In this document: one piece after another, positions 22,001-30,941 of the stretch
Layout of the letters: each line of letters opens with the position of its first letter
Position numbering within the stretch: position 1 is the first letter of the stretch
Source: Pseudoneurospora amorphoporcata
Lineage: Eukaryota; Ascomycota; Sordariomycetes; Sordariales; Sordariaceae
Assembly (NCBI GenBank): GCA_033297205.1
Contig: MU859122.1
Span: 1-64,000, forward strand
DNA length: 64,000 bases
Direction: 5' to 3'
Made by a program: the position numbers and the translations under genes
Notes under the pieces: model-generated
Told to the model about the DNA's origin: nothing
The model's database searches: none
Seen by the model: only the letters and a program-made list of their open reading frames with translations

Positions 22001-24553
22001 GATGATGATACTTTCGATCCAATTGAGAGTGAAAGCGAGGAAGACGTGCTTGAAGAGATTGACGGGGAGGACAAAGACGTGATGGATGAGGAAGCTTTTG
22101 AGGTGGTAGAAAAGGACGATAAAGAAGAGGTTGTCCTTGAAGTTGAGGATGAGGAGAAGATCGAGGTTAAGCAGGAGGTTGAAGAGAAAGCAGAGGAAAA
22201 AGATGATGGCGACAAGAAGGCAGTCGCTGCTGAGACCACGGACATTGTTTTGGAAGTCAAGGAAACCGATAAGGGAGTCTCGGAGGTTAAGGATGCCGAA
22301 TCCGCTGTTCAAGAGGCCAAACCGGAGAAAGGCACCGTCGTGAAGACCGCGGAGACCGTCGATGAGCCCAAAGAAGATGAGACTCAAGCTGAGCCGGGCG
22401 AAACGCAAGGTACAGCGAAATCGCCCATCGCTCTTGAACAGACGGTGCAAAAGACTCTAACCGTTGAGGAGGAGGAGCGGCTGGAGACCAACAATGTCGA
22501 CTTCGCCCGCGAAGCTGAGCCGAAAGTATCGCTTACGGTTACTGCTCCTGCAGATGAAGAGCAGAAAACATCTGATTGCGTGGAGGATGTTGATGAAATG
22601 GAAGCAATCCAACATCAGCTCTTTGATGACATGGTCCGTGCGTCGAGAGAAGCCAGCATGATGGAAGTCAGCGATGCCGAACACGTCTCCTTCATGTCAC
22701 AAGATACCCCCAGACCTATTCAAGTTGACTCGGATGAGGAAATGGGTGATGGCGACGATGAGGATGTCGAGATGGCAGACGCGGCAACTCCTCGGCCCGA
22801 AAGCCATACCAACGAGGGCCTGGTGTCGCAGGCAGTTGAAGTCGAAATGACGAGCGCGACCATCGAAGTCGACTCTGATAGCATGTTAGTCACGCACGAA
22901 GCGTCTATCAAATTAGAAATCACCGAAGCATCGCATGGACAGGATTCTGCCATGGAAGATGCCGACATGGTAGTTGAGGTTGAGGAGACCAAAGTCACTG
23001 TCGAGCAAGAAGTCACGGTCACGGAAGCTCCGGCAGCCCAGCAACCGCAAGCAACCCCATCCGCGGCTGTAGAAGTCATCGACCACGCTCCTCAGCAGGC
23101 TGCTCTTTCCTCTTCCCCTCCCATGTCTCAGCCTTTCGCTAGCCAGGTCGCAGAAGATGAAGTTATGCTGGTGGGATCCTCCTCGCCGGCAAAGGAAGCA
23201 GTCCACGAAAAGCCACTTTCAACACCTAACCAGAGCGGCGTGCTTGATCAGGAAGTGACCGAATCCTCGCAGCCCGAAGATGCTCAGGTCGCTGCTGGCA
23301 CAGTGGTCGAGGAGTCCACAGAGGTTGTCACTCAAGTGGAAATCGTTGGAGAAACTGAGACGGCCACAACCGAACCTCAAGTAGCCACTACGGAGGAGGG
23401 TGTCGAGACTCAAGATGAAGTTTCCCTGATAGTGGTTGAGGAGGTCTCTGAGGAGCAGACTCAGGACCTCAATGAGGATCAAGCCGACGAGGCAGATGAG
23501 TCCAAGCAAACAAATCTCACCACGGAGAAAGCACCATCCACCACCGAGGAGGAAGCCACGATTCAGAGGGAAGAGCCATCCCAGACGACCGTCACTCCAG
23601 ACCAGTCCCAATCCGGCGATGACAAAAATACTGGCCTCAACGTTAAGCTCGTCAAACCGGCCGTGACAGCTTCCGCTAAGCGCGGAAGAAAGCAACAGCC
23701 AGCGCCCGAGCCTCTCCGCACAAGCGCGCGACTCACTCGCGCCCGCTCAGGAAGCATTCCCAAAAGCGCCACCACCGAAGAAAATGACGACGTCGCTAGT
23801 AAAGCCGCCGCGCTCGCCTCCCCTTCGAAGCGCAGCTTCGCTTCATCCTTCATCTCTGCCTCTGCAGCCGCCTCTGAGGATATCGCCACCTCACATCCCG
23901 ACACCACACCGAATGGAGCTCCCCTAAGCAACGATCCCGCAGTGCTCAAGTTGGATCTCTCCCGCCGCTTACGTTCGGAACCTCAATTCGCCAACTGTCT
24001 AACCCTGAAATCCATCCGCAACCACCTCGGCCAAAACGTTGACATCCTCGCCATCGTGTCCTCCACCCCGACCAACCCTACTCGCGCTAAAGGTGGACCG
24101 AGGGAGTACATGATGAGTTTCAACATCACGGACCCTTCCACCGCGCCCAACCACGTGGTGGAAGTGCAGATGTACAAAGCCCACAAAGAGCAATTGCCAA
24201 TTGTCAAGCCTGGCGATTCGGTTCTGCTGAAGCAGGTGGAGATTAGGAGCATGACGGCGGCGGCGGGTAAGGGGGGGTTTGGACTTAGGACGGGGGAAAA
24301 CAGTGCTTGGGCTGTTTTTGAGGCTATTGCCGAGGAGGAGGAGCAGGATGACGACGAGAGGAAGGAGGGCAGGGAGGGGAAGAACGTGGATGCTGCTACA
24401 ATGAGACCACCGCAGATTAAGGGACCGGCGGTGGAGAATTGGGAGGAGTTTGCTGGGTACATGATCATGCTTAAGAAGTGGTATAAGCTGCTTTTGAGGG
24501 ATGAGGCGGCGAAGGGGAAGTTGGAGAAGGCGGTCAAGAGATTTGAGAAGTAA
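19079..24553 (+). CDS. Giant acidic protein with C-terminal POT1/CDC13-like OB fold
   Basis: Single uninterrupted frame of 1824 residues; ATG chosen at 19079 (MASADATDG). The frame is open further upstream but without an ATG close by. Residues about 25-140 form a compact basic/hydrophobic block (RGEVTITWPYNRVTHTLAFL...). The middle, roughly 200-1550, is disordered and dominated by Glu, Asp, Val and Thr, with repeated EDEDE-type runs. At about 1560-1600 there is a basic segment (SAKRGRKQQPAPEPL, TSARLTRARSGS). Residues about 1630-1750 resemble the telomeric single-strand-binding OB fold of POT1/CDC13 (CLTLKSIRNHLGQNVDILAI, YMMSFNITDPST, VKPGDSVLLKQVEIRSM). A helical end follows. This layout is known to me from large Pezizomycotina proteins annotated with that domain. 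Likely nuclear and telomere-associated; the assignment rests on pattern memory. Confidence 0.8.
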   Translation: MASADATDGAAVAALESRTVTPIAQLDPELPDQNSRSVRGEVTITWPYNRVTHTLAFLLAEPDVRLRRTKGQVRVQLHGPSAKTVADCGLGACDEVLLGLDGVEWTKDESAGRIPGARVDWQLQFNKKLVLQVKLNGSDEPKHINVDSTQIELPNELPEPSAIQQLEQTVDEPEPAVIDNLSAIRKVPDIALNEYPSPAFIKRARISYGSLFEDGLDIFEEDGGIMGKGRKRSRFARKSNGWRYSSKSPSPEPELAPEEDQVSQPQSPDHDAMEEDTVTEAPAPKPKMTDGASQTVESEMTPIPSAASEQALTENVEAVPRPATWEKVDIGNQGTSKDIALQETEVAQAASHILGMANGTISQSYPYQHTDIQAHPAANSLFGSSKPAVSGLSMFGTPASVPVESDYGIADQVRFGCSHTPQAPQSRLPEPQMHAAPETGPYPDSYLDHSIPAKYEGMESYMNIAQSNPELQHGQDYNLVPVPTDTESFERGQWEMATQAPHYNPIEGGHFGADALNEGTPAIIEDPSLHADPTRPDQVPKGFSSYGTGTEGTLEFEEPGSRAESEQDAERSEIEELVENEEISDADEDDTGVDNEVQYDEFGEELEDGDYDQREYNKPESDDEGISQDEEEVELEVAERYGEGDVYDEDEDEEMDDYAEDWERECAQYDDEDAYDSEDNDLGQRPPGRAPAAAAPADPVVISLLSDSEDEDEAPPPPQPTPPTNRRTMTRQLSIRHSSPLKPATTSTEGTSLQQTEKSPPAEKDQPAAKEEDAVEKLVTKEEPTENQSKPWVGHLDKPSSADQKDDDLQPKDDAKPLASAMEIVHTEPTTDTGTEVALTSSLADVKENTSEVGSPAQSTQPPQTLDTESEAQVNKHESDSKSSEEALPTVECDQLDEQEEDKSESEANDETFQGFSSDAGIIERPEEESDSAEDDEMLDEDEDREQDSSQQVVDLLDTTSEEEDEEDEEEQEDDDDTFDPIESESEEDVLEEIDGEDKDVMDEEAFEVVEKDDKEEVVLEVEDEEKIEVKQEVEEKAEEKDDGDKKAVAAETTDIVLEVKETDKGVSEVKDAESAVQEAKPEKGTVVKTAETVDEPKEDETQAEPGETQGTAKSPIALEQTVQKTLTVEEEERLETNNVDFAREAEPKVSLTVTAPADEEQKTSDCVEDVDEMEAIQHQLFDDMVRASREASMMEVSDAEHVSFMSQDTPRPIQVDSDEEMGDGDDEDVEMADAATPRPESHTNEGLVSQAVEVEMTSATIEVDSDSMLVTHEASIKLEITEASHGQDSAMEDADMVVEVEETKVTVEQEVTVTEAPAAQQPQATPSAAVEVIDHAPQQAALSSSPPMSQPFASQVAEDEVMLVGSSSPAKEAVHEKPLSTPNQSGVLDQEVTESSQPEDAQVAAGTVVEESTEVVTQVEIVGETETATTEPQVATTEEGVETQDEVSLIVVEEVSEEQTQDLNEDQADEADESKQTNLTTEKAPSTTEEEATIQREEPSQTTVTPDQSQSGDDKNTGLNVKLVKPAVTASAKRGRKQQPAPEPLRTSARLTRARSGSIPKSATTEENDDVASKAAALASPSKRSFASSFISASAAASEDIATSHPDTTPNGAPLSNDPAVLKLDLSRRLRSEPQFANCLTLKSIRNHLGQNVDILAIVSSTPTNPTRAKGGPREYMMSFNITDPSTAPNHVVEVQMYKAHKEQLPIVKPGDSVLLKQVEIRSMTAAAGKGGFGLRTGENSAWAVFEAIAEEEEQDDDERKEGREGKNVDAATMRPPQIKGPAVENWEEFAGYMIMLKKWYKLLLRDEAAKGKLEKAVKRFEK

Positions 24554-24941
24554 CGGTGACAGGGTGTTGTTGATGGTGGCTTGGTGGCTTGCCAACCAAC
24601 TGGCCCCGAAGTTTACATGTAACAGTTGAAGATATTTGCATTGATGGAAGATATGATTGCTCTAGAGCTACTCGGTTGGTGAGATGATGGGAGGGTGGTC
24701 CTTGTTTATTGATATGATATCTCAGTATCTGCGATGGAAACGGGGACAATGCTGTTATTATCAGCATGGCATGTCGTTTTCTTCTAAGCATTGCGCTGAG
24801 TTTAGCTAAATCCCGAATTCATTGACCTACCTTGCTCTTCCCGGCTCGAACAGCGAAAGTTTAGGCTGGTTTCGATCGGAAAACATGGTCGGATTCCAAA
24901 GACGGAACGCGGGTAATCAAGCTTTCCCAGAGGAGTATGAA
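24554..24941. other. Intergenic before 5S gene
   Basis: 3' flank of the large acidic gene; nothing recognisable apart from the 5S promoter at its right end. Confidence 0.45.
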
Positions 24942-24948
24942 TATAATG
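24942..24948 (+). promoter_or_regulatory. TATA element of the 5S rRNA gene
   Basis: TATAATG at about -29 to -23 relative to the 5S start at 24971. Neurospora 5S genes are known to need an upstream TATA-like element at about this distance, in addition to internal boxes. Confidence 0.75.
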
Positions 24949-24970
24949 TATTTTCTGGCTCGAAATTTGT

Positions 24971-25089
24971 ACATACGACCATACCCACTGGAAAACTCGG
25001 GATCCCGTCCGCTCTCCCATAGATAAGCCAGTGAGGGCCAGACTAGTAGTTGGGTCGGTGACGACCAGCGAATCCCTGGTGTTGTATGT
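24971..25089 (+). rRNA. 5S ribosomal RNA, dispersed single gene
   Basis: 119 nt starting ACATACGACCATA and ending GTTGTATGT. Helix I pairs completely: the first nine bases against the last nine, with one G-U. Helix II pairs ACTGG with CCAGT, then CCC with GGG around a GA bulge. The conserved loop ATCCCGTCCGCTC and the TAGTAGTTGGG and CCAGCGAATCCC segments are present. Helix IV reads GGTC/GACC, whereas the common Neurospora form as I recall it is GGTG/CACC, so both sides changed together and pairing is kept. A T-rich stretch follows directly. Transcribed by RNA polymerase III. A lone copy between protein genes is the normal Neurospora/Sordaria arrangement. Confidence 0.95.
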
Positions 25090-25106
25090 TTTTCTTTTTG
25101 CTTTTC
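25088..25106 (+). terminator. RNA polymerase III T-run terminator
   Basis: TTTTTCTTTTTGCTTTT begins immediately after the 5S 3' end, the expected Pol III stop signal. Confidence 0.75.
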
Positions 25107-28100
25107 TCGTAGAGGTTACCTACCTGTCTCCTTTTTGCACAACGTCCCATTCCACTTGGAAGGTTTTGCGAGTTGTCATGTTCTCAAATCTGCCTGAACT
25201 TTTGAGAACTGCCCAAGAGAGGCGTTGACATGGAAGTCTGTCTGATTCAACACATTCAGCATGTCGAGAATTCCGCTGTGCTACATGCGATCGGAAGACG
25301 ACTTTATCACCTACTTGACGAGATATCCTTTCACCCAAATCAAATACCATCATAACTTTCTATACAATCTAATGCCGGGTTGTTTGTTAGCTTTGTACCT
25401 ACACCTTGCGTATTGGACGAGATCTATCCCAAACTATCCTAAGCCTCACAAGGACAGAATGTGATAGCCAAGTACGAATTAGAAAGGTCATAACAAATTT
25501 TCAAAATGGCATATGCAAGATAAGACCACGCGTTTGTTGTAGAACGAAAGGGATCACTTAAATATGCAAACGCCTAAAGGTTGACCAGAGGTCTCGAGCT
25601 AACAAACAAACCAGTATTGGCCTGTATAATCTCAGGCCAGTCGCCTTTGGATCTAGCAGCCTAGGCACGTCCATCCCGAACTCCCAAGGTGCCCAAGACC
25701 CAAGTTGCGTCTGTGTAATCGCCATCGGTTGAAGCCCATGGTTTTTTTTTCGAAGCCCGTCGGCGAATAACCCAGGATTGTATTATGCTACGCTGGGTTC
25801 CTTCGTCCAAACCTACTTTGGGTTTGTGGTGCGATCATGGTACCTTAGTAAAAGAGCTTAAGTATCCACGAAAGCTCCTTTACTGTGTATGACCTGACGA
25901 AGAAAAGAACCAACACCGGGGATTTTGGGAAGCATTGGGCACCGTTCAACTTCCAGGGTCAACAATCTCGCCTTCGCCTCGTTGATGTGTAGCCGTGCAT
26001 ATCACTAGTATTCACACAGATCACGTTTGTAGAGCGTTCTGTCTCGTTTAGCGTCTGTGTATGGACAGGAGAAATGTGTTTGCGCGAGACTTTTGTTGGA
26101 GGTCTTTCGAACACTCGGTATAAATGGATGACAGCTGGTGGGTGGTCAGTCATTAGGTCGGCCCTATAGGCTGAACTGCTCGGTCAAGTGGTGTTTTCAT
26201 AGCCTCTTCGCGGTGGCGAACAGACGTCGGACGGGATGAAGCGGCTAAGGCGTTTTGAAGCGGTTCTCTCAGGGAAACTGCTGCGGAGATGGATGTGTCA
26301 GCTTAACTGGCGTCTGCAAGCGTGCCACGCAACACCAAATCCAGTTTTCTCTCAAATTGCCAGCAGCGAACACCTGTACAGGAGTTGCTATATATCAAGA
26401 CTTACCTCTTGAGACTTCCTTGGAGGAAGCCGCGAGGATTGTTGCAGAGGAACAAAGTACACAAGTGATCAACGAGTCGTCCATGGCAGGTACGGACTCT
26501 TACCAAAGCCTCGACCGGCCGTGTGTCTCGGAAGGTGTCTCGGAAGGTGTTGAAAGCTCTTCCATGATGGGGACGGGAGGCGGGAGAAGTCTGGGGAGAT
26601 GAGACTGCGCAACGCGACACCCGTTGACTCGGAACTGTCGAGTTGACTGCCTTTCTTGCATAGAATTCGGCTGTTGAAACATCGGTTGAACATGGCACTG
26701 ACGGGAGTTGCTTCTGCCACATCCGACGAACTTCGTTCTGCCTAGTACCGAGATTGTGGATGTCACGATCTGACCACTGGACCCTTCAAGATTCTGTTGA
26801 GTCAAAACTCTCAACAAGTGTCCGAAGAGAAGTCGCCTTCCAACCCCCACGTTCACTGCCAACACCCTGATCTCAGTCTGCTCCTTCCATCTCATTCATC
26901 GTGATGTTCGACTAGTGGACACCATGCGGGTTGCTGCGGCCTGCCTGCAACAAGGTAAGAACCTTGATGGTACCTGTCAGCTGATGAGGGGAGGGCAAGT
27001 GTAAACCGGACACGATCTTCCGCTAAGCTCAAAGGCGAATGGTTCCTGCCTCGAAGCTTGGTCTGTTGGTTGATGGAGATTGGTAAGATTGGATCGAGCT
27101 CGTCCAAGCTGCGACTCATCGCCGATTCGTTTCATCTCGGGCCAGGCTCGGCAGGCACAAACCACAAACTGGGCGAAGGAGCAACGTCGAATGGACGGGC
27201 CTCGATCTTCGGTAATTGCTCCTGCCAATTGGATTTGTTGCCCTCGTTCGACGAGCTTATACAAGGTGTTTGGAGTTACCCCTCATTGTTCCTTCTGGGA
27301 AATTCATCGAACATCCGTTACGTACGTCGGCACATCACTGCGAACGCAGCCTCCGTCTTATCAGATGAGTGACTGCCGACACTGCATCAATCGAAGACAA
27401 CGAGTTTGCCATGGGAAAACAGGATGAGAATCTCGCAATCCGAGAGATATCTCGCCATTGCTCGCGCCGGATGATCGACCGAGGCAGGCGAATTTACCAA
27501 CGCGAGGCCTCTCGTAGAAACCAAGATGACATCGCTCTCACGGGCAGTTTGATATGGAGACCGCGGCTGTCAAGTGTAATGCAAGTCCATCACCCCAAAC
27601 ATGCCGACCGCAGCGGCTCTTCCCCCACAAGCTTAGCAGAGCTCAGCTTCGTCTCATGTGTGGGGCATCAGTGACGTAGGTGCATCAATAGCGCGGGCTC
27701 AACCAATCAGAATTGTTCCTGGGCGGCCATGCGTCACTGGCAGGGATAATTGCCTGAAGCCTCTTTCCATTTCCGGAAGTTTGTGTACTTCCGCACGGAT
27801 AGATGCAATTCTCAGGCAACGACGCGGAAGGATACTGCCAAATTCGCGTCTTGAACCTGCTGAGTAGGAAGGAGAGCCCATCAACATGAGTGGCAAGAGC
27901 GTTAATTCCAGTAGATGCCAATCAGAGGGAGGCGCAGTTGAAGCTGATGGCTTGGTTGGGCACTTTGGGGACATCGAAGCAGACGAGACAAGCAGCTTTC
28001 AAGCAACATTGTACATGCCACGGCTACGCGCGGCCTTCAGTAACAAAAAAAGCACACAGACATCGCTCGTGACATGATCACTGGCAACGCATTGGGTGGT

Positions 28101-28664
28101 CGTCCCAGGTCACTGCTGAGTGGAGCTGTTGTTCGGTTTGCAACCTTCTGCGGGGAGGAGTTTGGGGTTCAAAGGGGTGTGACGTCACAGACTGCTTGCT
28201 TGGCGGCAGACAGCGGGTGAAGGACGGACATTGCCCCTCACTTCTTTGCGAGCACTTGCATGCTAAGAAAGCGCTCGTCTCAATACAAGCAAGTAGAGAT
28301 GACAGGAAAATGGACGCAGAACGCCTATTTGCAAAGTTCGGAAGGTACATCTCGATTGCAGTGCAGTGTGTCAAAGTGCGAAAGGAACTGAAGCAAGGGT
28401 TCCTGCAAGCCAAAATGGCACCTCCTCGTCCACTTCTCAAAGTGCCCCACTCAAACATCCTGGCGAGATGGCCGGAACACACCATCCCCGTTGGGATATG
28501 ACGTAGTTTCTTCTTCTTCACATGATTCCATCCCGTTGTTGCTTGTTTGTAGGCTGTGACGGGAGATCGTAGATGCCAATTTGGACCAGGCAGTGCAGCA
28601 GGCATCCAGGAACACAAGCTTCCACCTTGGTCTTCTCGATCCCCGATCAAGGGCACCAAATGCC
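25107..28664. other. Long upstream region of ccg-1, no protein gene recognised
   Basis: 3.5 kb with only short overlapping frames on both strands (at most about 200 codons, no motif). It includes a tandem 13-bp duplication at 26525-26550 (GTGTCTCGGAAG unit). The distal part of the ccg-1 promoter must lie here; a CCCCT stress-element-like pentamer occurs at about 28231. A noncoding transcript cannot be excluded. Confidence 0.4.
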
Positions 28665-28672
28665 TATATAAG
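28665..28672 (+). promoter_or_regulatory. TATA box of ccg-1/grg-1
   Basis: TATATAAG about 130 bp before the ATG, followed by a long pyrimidine- and CAA-rich leader without ATG. This layout is typical of a strongly expressed, regulated fungal gene. Confidence 0.7.
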
Positions 28673-28798
28673 ACTGTCCTCCCACCTCCCAAAACACAAT
28701 CTTTTCTTCTCCATCATCAGCCAACAAAGCAATCACTTCTTCACTCAAACAAATCAACACAACACTCAATCAACTTTCAAACCCCCCAATCAACCAAA

Positions 28799-29160
28799 AT
28801 GGATACCATCAAGAATGCTGCCAACTACGTCGGTGACAAGGTCCAGGGTACGTCTTCGACTCCCAGCTCCTGATCACATCTCGAGCATCCTCGCATCTTC
28901 ACAACAGTCACTGATATCTCATTCTCACAGGCGCTACCGCCACTGCTTCCAAGGAGGCCAACAAGGACGTTGCCAAGGACTCCAACCAGGGCGTCGGCAC
29001 TCGGTAAGCTTCACTCATCTTCCTCACTCACAGTCATCATCGGACACTAACATCTTCCTCTCACAGTCTCAACGCTGCCGGTGATGCCATCTCCGACAAG
29101 GTCTCCGAGAACAAGCACGACGCTAAGGCCGAGGCCCACAAGCAGGGTGCTACCCACTAA
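28799..29160 (+). CDS. ccg-1: Glucose-repressible / clock-controlled protein GRG-1 (CCG-1)
   Basis: 71-residue hydrophilic protein encoded by three exons (28799-28847, 28931-29003, 29067-29160) with introns GTACGT...ACAG and GTAAGC...ACAG. It starts MDTIKNAANYVGDKVQ, continues GATATASKEANKDVAKDSN and ends KQGATH. It is rich in Lys, Ala, Asp and Asn, with no Cys or Trp and LEA-like character. In Neurospora crassa this family is known as glucose-repressible gene 1, equal to clock-controlled gene 1, induced by starvation, stress and the circadian clock. Size and start match that family as I remember it. Molecular function is unknown; a protective role is inferred from composition. Confidence 0.95.
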
Positions 29161-29792
29161 GCGACTTCACCAACAGTCGTCTTCCATTTCCTTTTCCTCA
29201 ATCATGACTTGATGATAATGGCCGGTTAAGGAGTTTGCCAAGGGCTTCTTCACGACACACTTGGCTTGGAATTTCGAAGGGCAGCTTTAGCATTACACCA
29301 GAACCGATACCCCTATTACATAGGCATGGACACTGGTCCGTTCTAGCTAGGAATTGACCCGGCTCTTTGCCGATTAATACCCTTACATTGAGATCCCTTT
29401 TCGCTTTTGTGACCTTTGACATGCTTTTTCTGACATTGATATGTGCGTTGCAACTTCGATCACTTTGAGTGATATGATGATGAAACATGGCTTTCATTCA
29501 CAACGCAATTTCAACATTGGGAAATAACCCAAATGGCACATCACACATGTGATTTGACATAACATCAGATCGGGGATATCGATAGTCGCCAACATCAACA
29601 GCTCAAACGTCTTGCATACATGAGTGTCGATTCAAACAAGAAGCTGGACGACACTATCAGACTATTTAGCAGGGGTTGTGCACGGACCACCAAGATCAAC
29701 TTCGCGACTTCGTGTCCAAGATTTCGGAGCCACTCTTTTTGAAGCCCAACATTCCGTCAAATTCATCAAAGAAACACAATTGCAACTGCAAG
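29161..29792. other. ccg-1 3' region and EBP promoter
   Basis: 632 bp between two plus-strand genes; no gene seen. The frame containing the EBP start stays open about 117 bp upstream, but residues there are not conserved-looking. Confidence 0.5.
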
Positions 29793-30941
29793 ATGGCGTC
29801 CACCGTCGCTCCATCATCATTGGAATCCTTCCTGAGCACCCTTCCACCGGATCTTTTTGACCAAACCACGCTCATCTCTCTCGCTTCGACCGTCGCCATT
29901 CTCGTGGCAGCCTACTCCCTCTCCCGCGCGGCCCTCGACCCCAAGACCACCACCTCTCGCTCCCGGTTCCTCTTCATCTGGCATGCCTTCGACGCGCTAA
30001 TTCACTTTTGCCTCGAGGGCAGCTTCCTCTACCACTGCTTCTTCTCGTCAGCGCCCCTGGGCCATCTGAACCCCAAGGAAGTGTTCATTGATCCCTACAA
30101 CTATCTGGGAAGAATTGACAGGGTGCATGGTGCGCAAGCTGTTGCTGGGAAGTTTGTTGAAGGGGTTGTGGGTGGTCCCGCGAAGGCGGGTGCACTTGGT
30201 GGTGGGTTTCTGGAGAAGATTGTGAAGGGGACGGCGGAGTTGTGGATGGTTTATGCTAAGGCTGATAAGAGATGGGCTGGGGTTGATTTGGTGAGTTCTG
30301 GTTTATTTTTCTGTGATGCTGGGTGAGGTGATGAGGTGCAAGGAGTTGGGTTGGGGGGCGCTATGAGGCAACGTCGGAGGTGAGATATCAGGGGGAAGAG
30401 GTGAAGAGAAGCGTGTGGCGGTGACGAACGCTGTGCTTTGATGGTGGTGATCATGATGAAAGAGAGAGGCTTGATGATGGTAGAGGTATACTGACCGTTT
30501 GCTAACTACTCTACTCATCTTGCAGAGCGTCGTCAGTCTCGAACTCCTCACCGTCCTCGTCGTCGGTCCCATGGCTTGCTGGGTCTGCTATGATATTGCC
30601 AAGAGGAACTCGAGGGTCAACATTGTCATGATCATGATTGCTACGGCCGAGATTTATGGCGGTACGTATTCATCCTCTCCCCTTTCCCATTGTTTTTCCC
30701 ATGCGGTGCAACTGTAACTGACTCGTTAATACGAAAAGGCTGGATGACCTTCTGCCCTGAGTGGCTCGTGGGCAGCGTCAACCTCGACACCAGCAACTGG
30801 ATGTACCTGTGGCTTTACCTGGCCTTCTTCAACGGTCTCTGGGTGGTCATCCCTGCGTATGTCATTTATGTGGCGTCTGGGGAGATAATGAGTGCCTTCA
30901 AGGTTAGGGATGCTGCGGTGAAGGCTAAGAAGTCTTTGTGA
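29793..30941 (+). CDS. EBP-like (emopamil-binding, EXPERA domain) membrane protein
   Basis: Three exons (29793-30290, 30526-30661, 30739-30941) give 278 residues; introns GTGAGT...GCAG and GTACGT...AAAG. Five hydrophobic segments: LISLASTVAILVAAYSL, the HAFDALIHFCLEGSFLYH region, SLELLTVLVVGPMACW, NIVMIMIATAEIYGGW and WLYLAFFNGLWVVIPAYVIY. The IHFCLEG motif and the closing FNGLWVVIP match the emopamil-binding-protein family, which in animals and plants carries out sterol delta8-delta7 isomerisation in the endoplasmic reticulum. Fungi normally use the unrelated ERG2 for that step, so the reaction here is not certain. The extra loop between segments 2 and 3 is Gly/Val-rich. Intron 1 (235 bp) is longer than average. 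Confidence 0.9.

Noticed and set aside
21827..22450. Minus-strand frame with hydrophobic, membrane-like composition
   Set aside because: It is the antisense of the Glu/Asp/Lys-rich plus-strand protein; GAA/GAG codons read backwards give Phe/Leu.
25741..25810. Possible second small RNA after a T-run
   Set aside because: No 5S, tRNA or other fold could be drawn that matches a known family.
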